DNA of 17,362 bases from Aalborgiella sp031422495 (GTDB taxonomy: Bacteria > Pseudomonadota > Gammaproteobacteria > Burkholderiales > Burkholderiaceae_C), in the NCBI GenBank assembly GCA_031422495.1, contig JANPLX010000176.1, forward strand, positions 1 to 17,362. Direction: 5' to 3'. Position numbers and translations under genes: made by a program. Below, piece after piece: positions 14,387-17,362 of this stretch; the first letter of the stretch is position 1; the number at the start of each line of letters is the position of its first letter. The notes below the pieces were generated by a model. The model did no database searches, had not been told where the DNA came from, and was given only the letters and a program-made list of their open reading frames with translations.

Positions 14387-15886
14387 TTATTTTGATGGCT
14401 TGATAGTGGCCAATTGCGCCCAATCACCACGCCGGTATTGAAGGTTGATCGACTTGGTTTTGTCTGCTTTTGCGATCGCAGCTTCCAACTCTTTAACAGT
14501 AGTAATATCAATATTTGCTACAGAAATGATAACATCACCTTCTCGCAAACCAGCGCGCTCAGAAGCTTCACTCACACTGTCGACTTTTACGCCGCCTTTA
14601 ATTTTAAGCTCTTTCTTGGTAGCTTCAGACAACTCACTCACAGTTAAACCCCAAGCTTGAGCCGGTGCAGCTAGTTTGGGTTTGACATCTTTAACCGCCG
14701 GTTTTTTTGCAACTTTTTCATCTTCGATTTCTGCCACCGTCACGGTTAACTCTTTGGTAACACCGCGTCGAAACACGCTGAGTGTGCTTTTGCTGCCTGG
14801 CTTGGTATTACCCACAAATCGCGGTAAATCGCTGGATTTCTCAATCGTGTTGTTGCCAAACTTCAAAATGACATCGCCTGCCTCAACGCCCGCCACTGCA
14901 GCCGGAGCTCCCGCTTCAACACCACGCACCAAAGCACCTTGCGCTTTAGGCAAACCAAGTGATTCGGCAACTTCTTTGTTGACTTGGTCGATTTGCACAC
15001 CGATGCGCCCACGCGACACGCGTCCAGTCGTGCGGAGCTGGTCGCTCACACGCGTAGCCTCATCAATCGGAATAGCAAATGAAATGCCTTGAAAGCCGCC
15101 AGAGCGCGAATAAATTTGGCTATTGATACCTACAACTTCTCCACGCATATTGATCAGTGGTCCGCCAGAATTGCCCGGATTAATAGCGACATCGGTTTGA
15201 ATCAATGGCAAATAGTCGCCCGTATCGCGCTGCTTGGCGCTAACAATACCTGCTGTGACGGTATTTTCCAAACCAAAAGGTGAACCAATCGCCATCACCC
15301 ACTCGCCTACTTTGAGACGATTCACGTCGCCAATCTTCACCGCTGGCAAGCCAGTAGCTTCAATTTTGATCAAAGCCACGTCAGATCGCTTGTCTGTACC
15401 AATGATTTTGGCTTTGAATTCACGCTTATCTGGCAAGGTCACTAGAACGTCATCTGCGCCATCTACAACGTGCGCATTGGTCATGACCAAGCCATCCGTG
15501 CTCAAAATAAAGCCTGAACCGACGCCACGTGGCTGATCTTCTCTTGATTCGGGCTGTGGCGCACGACGTCTTGGCGGTGCTTTTGGATCGGCTTTATCCC
15601 CTTTCGGGTCTGCTTTTGGACCACCGGGCATGCGGTCACCAAAGAACTTTCGCAACAGCTCTTGCATGTCTTCGTCAGTTTCTACGCCGTTGACACTACG
15701 TGAGCTTGCTTTTTCTAATGTCCGTATGTTCACAACCGATGGGCCAACCTGCTCGACCAAATCGGTAAAATCGGGCAGCCCGCGCATTTGAGCGCCCACA
15801 GACAATGGCAAAAGCATCGCACCCATGAGCGCACTAAGACTTACTAAACCTACAAACTTAGAATTTAAATACTTAATATAAGTCAT
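14387..15886 (-). CDS. mucD: Periplasmic serine protease, DegP/MucD family (Do-like, two PDZ domains)
   Basis: This protease/chaperone degrades misfolded envelope proteins and in related bacteria also restrains sigma-E signalling. The 499-residue protein has a signal peptide ending near LSVGAQ (about 31), a trypsin-like domain with His139 (TNAHVVDG), Asp169 (KRSDVALIKI) and Ser240 (PGNSGGPLIN), and two PDZ domains (about 280-375 and 410-495). A Pro/Lys-rich stretch (about 87-120, with KADPK twice) replaces the ordered LA loop, and a second Lys-rich linker joins the PDZ domains. The frame opens with GTG at 15898, but AGGTGG (15900-15895) is a good ribosome site for ATG 15886, which is preferred. 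It follows rseB by 61 bp, as in the Pseudomonas algU-mucABCD locus. Confidence 0.96.
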   Translation of the reverse strand: MTYIKYLNSKFVGLVSLSALMGAMLLPLSVGAQMRGLPDFTDLVEQVGPSVVNIRTLEKASSRSVNGVETDEDMQELLRKFFGDRMPGGPKADPKGDKADPKAPPRRRAPQPESREDQPRGVGSGFILSTDGLVMTNAHVVDGADDVLVTLPDKREFKAKIIGTDKRSDVALIKIEATGLPAVKIGDVNRLKVGEWVMAIGSPFGLENTVTAGIVSAKQRDTGDYLPLIQTDVAINPGNSGGPLINMRGEVVGINSQIYSRSGGFQGISFAIPIDEATRVSDQLRTTGRVSRGRIGVQIDQVNKEVAESLGLPKAQGALVRGVEAGAPAAVAGVEAGDVILKFGNNTIEKSSDLPRFVGNTKPGSKSTLSVFRRGVTKELTVTVAEIEDEKVAKKPAVKDVKPKLAAPAQAWGLTVSELSEATKKELKIKGGVKVDSVSEASERAGLREGDVIISVANIDITTVKELEAAIAKADKTKSINLQYRRGDWAQLATIKPSK

Positions 15887-15947
15887 AAAGAATGCCACCT
15901 ATTAACTTTTGATATTGCCACTTGCGTAATTACCACTTTAATCGAAA

Positions 15948-17024
15948 CTATTTCTTTCGCTCCAACTGCTGCGCAAAGACCTTTAATGTTGCCGTAGGCA
16001 CTTCGCCGACGGCCGTCAGCCACCAATCATCCAAGCGCTTGGCTAAAGTCTGCGTTGCGCCCATAGACCAAGCGCCTTCTTGGTTGTGCCGTTTGCGGTC
16101 AAAAGGCTCTACAAACAACGACACCGTGGCCAAACCGTCTGAAAAAATCCATTGCATTGTGCCTGCTTTATCCGCTTCTTGAGTCGTTGTAGCACCAGAG
16201 GCCGCTTCTAGCTGCGCCGGGCGCTTGAAGCAATTCATTGAAGCAAAACCAGGCACGCCACGCTGCAATGCCCAGCCTTGTGCCAAAGCCGTCGTTTTAA
16301 CCATGTTGACTTGCTCCAACTTGTGGCCAGCTGTGTTGTTCATCATCGCGGCCAAGCGCTCCATTTTGACGGGGGCTTCTAAATTCAGCTCCGAAAACGC
16401 TGACTGCTCGATCACACGACCCATGACATCCAAAGTTTGTAGCTTCACCACCAAGCCGCTCTTGCGTTCTGTCCAAATTCGGTAGCTGTAACGCAAAGCG
16501 TCTTTGGCAATGAGTTGGACAACTTCAGTATCTACACCTGCGACGCGCTCCGATTCAAGCGTTTTGAGGGTATAAAACTCAGCAATTGCACTATCGTTTG
16601 ATTTGAGAAAGTTAGGAAAAATACCCAAAGCTTCACGCTGCTCAGAACGCGCTACTTTGGTTTCTGGGAAAAAAGTCACCACGTTGTTGTTATGTCGAAA
16701 TGTAGAGCGTGGTGTGCCAGTGAGCGTCTCAATACGCTCCATTTGTTGATCGCCATCACATACGTGCCAAATCCGCGCACTGGCCATGTCTGCACCAACA
16801 GAAACTACAAAAGTGCCGGTATAGGCGCGACGGCGAGAACCATCGTGGATGCGAATCAACCAGTCGTTGACGGATTTGTTGCTACCTGATTGCACAGATT
16901 TACCAGCAGTAGCAGCACTTTGTTTAGACGCATTTGATTCTTCTCCCGCTATAGAATTAATAGCAATAGAGGCAATAAATACGCAGGCTATAGACGAAAA
17001 AGCCTTTAAAAAGAGACGATTCAT
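15948..17024 (-). CDS. rseB: Sigma-E regulatory protein RseB/MucB, with a signal peptide built from a dispersed repeat
   Basis: RseB is a periplasmic sensor that binds the anti-sigma factor RseA, shields it from DegS-type cleavage, and responds to mislocalised LPS or lipoprotein. The 358-residue protein has the large N-terminal lipoprotein-like sheet domain (DWLIRIHDGSRRRAYTGTFVVSVG onwards) and the smaller C-terminal domain (about 245-350, with QGWALQRGVPGFASMNCFKR). Residues 1-26 are a signal peptide: MNRLFLKAF, a hydrophobic core, then likely cleavage after NSIA before GEES. Codons 12-27, covering that core and cleavage site, are exactly the 48-bp repeat. The start at 17024 lies 2 bp after the rseA stop region with a weak ribosome site. 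It is followed by mucD. Confidence 0.94.
   Translation of the reverse strand: MNRLFLKAFSSIACVFIASIAINSIAGEESNASKQSAATAGKSVQSGSNKSVNDWLIRIHDGSRRRAYTGTFVVSVGADMASARIWHVCDGDQQMERIETLTGTPRSTFRHNNNVVTFFPETKVARSEQREALGIFPNFLKSNDSAIAEFYTLKTLESERVAGVDTEVVQLIAKDALRYSYRIWTERKSGLVVKLQTLDVMGRVIEQSAFSELNLEAPVKMERLAAMMNNTAGHKLEQVNMVKTTALAQGWALQRGVPGFASMNCFKRPAQLEAASGATTTQEADKAGTMQWIFSDGLATVSLFVEPFDRKRHNQEGAWSMGATQTLAKRLDDWWLTAVGEVPTATLKVFAQQLERKK
16943..16990 (-). repeat. 48-bp dispersed repeat, copy 4 (inside the rseB signal-peptide coding region)
   Basis: On the minus strand it begins TAGCCTGCGTATTTA and ends with GCTAT-N7-ATAGC, in gap-free register with the other three copies. It lies in the same sense as rseB and encodes residues 12-27 (IACVFIASIAINSIAG). 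It is nearest to copy 3 in the middle (CTCTATTGCTAT). No stop codon arises in frame. Confidence 0.8.
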
Positions 17025-17026
17025 AC

Positions 17027-17362
17027 TTATTTATTGTTCACGATCGCTGGGCTGTAAGTAGCGCTACGCAAAAAGCCAGACGGCATTTGAAAAGCTGAAC
17101 TGCCACCGACTTGGTTATGCGCAGCGATCAGAGCGTCAAGTCGTGGGTTGCGTAGCATCACAGCGGTTTGCCCATCTACCGTGATGGGCACTGATGTTTG
17201 CGCCAGTTGGCTGCCCGTTGTCACTGGCGCGACTGCCGTGGTACCGATCAAATTCAGCCCAAGCATGACCGATGCGGCTAAGGCGCTTAGACCTGCTGCC
17301 CACTTCCAGCTGAAAAAAGGTTCGTTCGAGGCTGCAGCTTGTTCGAATTTCATAAGAGTATC
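17027..17362 (-). CDS. rseA: Anti-sigma-E factor RseA, C-terminal part (5' end outside the window)
   Basis: RseA is a single-pass inner-membrane protein that holds sigma-E inactive through its cytoplasmic N-terminal domain; stress-triggered cleavage releases the factor. The window contains 111 codons and the frame is open to the right edge. The apparent ATG at 17353 is internal, and the sigma-binding domain lies beyond the window. Visible are the membrane helix (FFSWKWAAGLSALAASVMLGLNLIG) and the periplasmic tail ending NPRLDALIAAHNQVGGSSAFQMPSGFLRSATY, which resembles the conserved tail of betaproteobacterial RseA. The identification also rests on its position directly before rseB. The sigma-E gene (rpoE) is expected just outside the window, which is inference. 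Confidence 0.88.
   Translation of the reverse strand, partial: DTLMKFEQAAASNEPFFSWKWAAGLSALAASVMLGLNLIGTTAVAPVTTGSQLAQTSVPITVDGQTAVMLRNPRLDALIAAHNQVGGSSAFQMPSGFLRSATYSPAIVNNK

Noticed and set aside
1..17362. CRISPR arrays, tRNA or rRNA genes, transposases, toxin-antitoxin or defence genes
   Set aside because: No regularly spaced repeats, tRNA-like folds or matching protein motifs were seen; apart from the repeats the window is housekeeping sequence.

Overview
The window looks like a chromosomal core segment of a betaproteobacterium of the order Burkholderiales, most likely close to the Comamonadaceae. The evidence is gene order and protein character: an rseA-rseB-mucD block, then lepA-lepB-DUF4845-rnc-era-recO-pdxJ-acpS-nagZ on the same strand. 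This is the usual betaproteobacterial arrangement, and the DUF4845 protein between lepB and rnc is typical of the class. Base composition is moderate, with AT-rich intergenic stretches. I see no rRNA, tRNA, CRISPR array, transposase or phage gene. Genus is not determinable by eye.

Layout. 1-417 (minus) is the N-terminal part of glmS. It is divergent from an Lrp/AsnC-type regulator (569-1060, plus) across an AT-rich 151-bp spacer. A 197-bp gap leads to lysS (1258-2796, plus) and a closely following YgjP-type zinc metallopeptidase (2832-3353). All remaining genes are on the minus strand. Reading from the right they are: rseA (5' end outside the window), rseB, mucD/degP, a 568-bp non-coding gap, lepA, lepB, a DUF4845 gene, rnc, era, recO, pdxJ, acpS, nagZ, a patatin-like phospholipase and a CPA2-type cation/proton antiporter. 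The last gene converges on the metallopeptidase. Many junctions overlap as ATGA or TAATG (lepA/lepB, rnc/era, recO/pdxJ, nagZ/patatin), indicating one long translationally coupled operon.

Function. rseA-rseB-mucD is the envelope-stress (sigma-E) control and periplasmic quality-control set. lepA-lepB-rnc-era covers translation, protein export, RNA processing and 30S assembly. recO, pdxJ, acpS and nagZ add recombination repair, vitamin B6 synthesis, acyl-carrier-protein activation and muropeptide recycling.

The most interesting signal is a 48-bp dispersed repeat present four times with a gap-free alignment (1074-1121, 6815-6862, 9821-9868, 16943-16990). Each copy has a 5' block around GCGTATTTA and a GCTAT-N7-ATAGC hairpin. 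Two copies are intergenic. The other two lie inside reading frames, where they encode the hydrophobic core and cleavage region of the RseB signal peptide and part of an N-terminal extension of Era. Other points are a candidate small RNA or attenuated leader before lepA, a cluster of DnaA-box-like sites in the mucD-lepA gap, and a predicted leaderless lrp-type mRNA.
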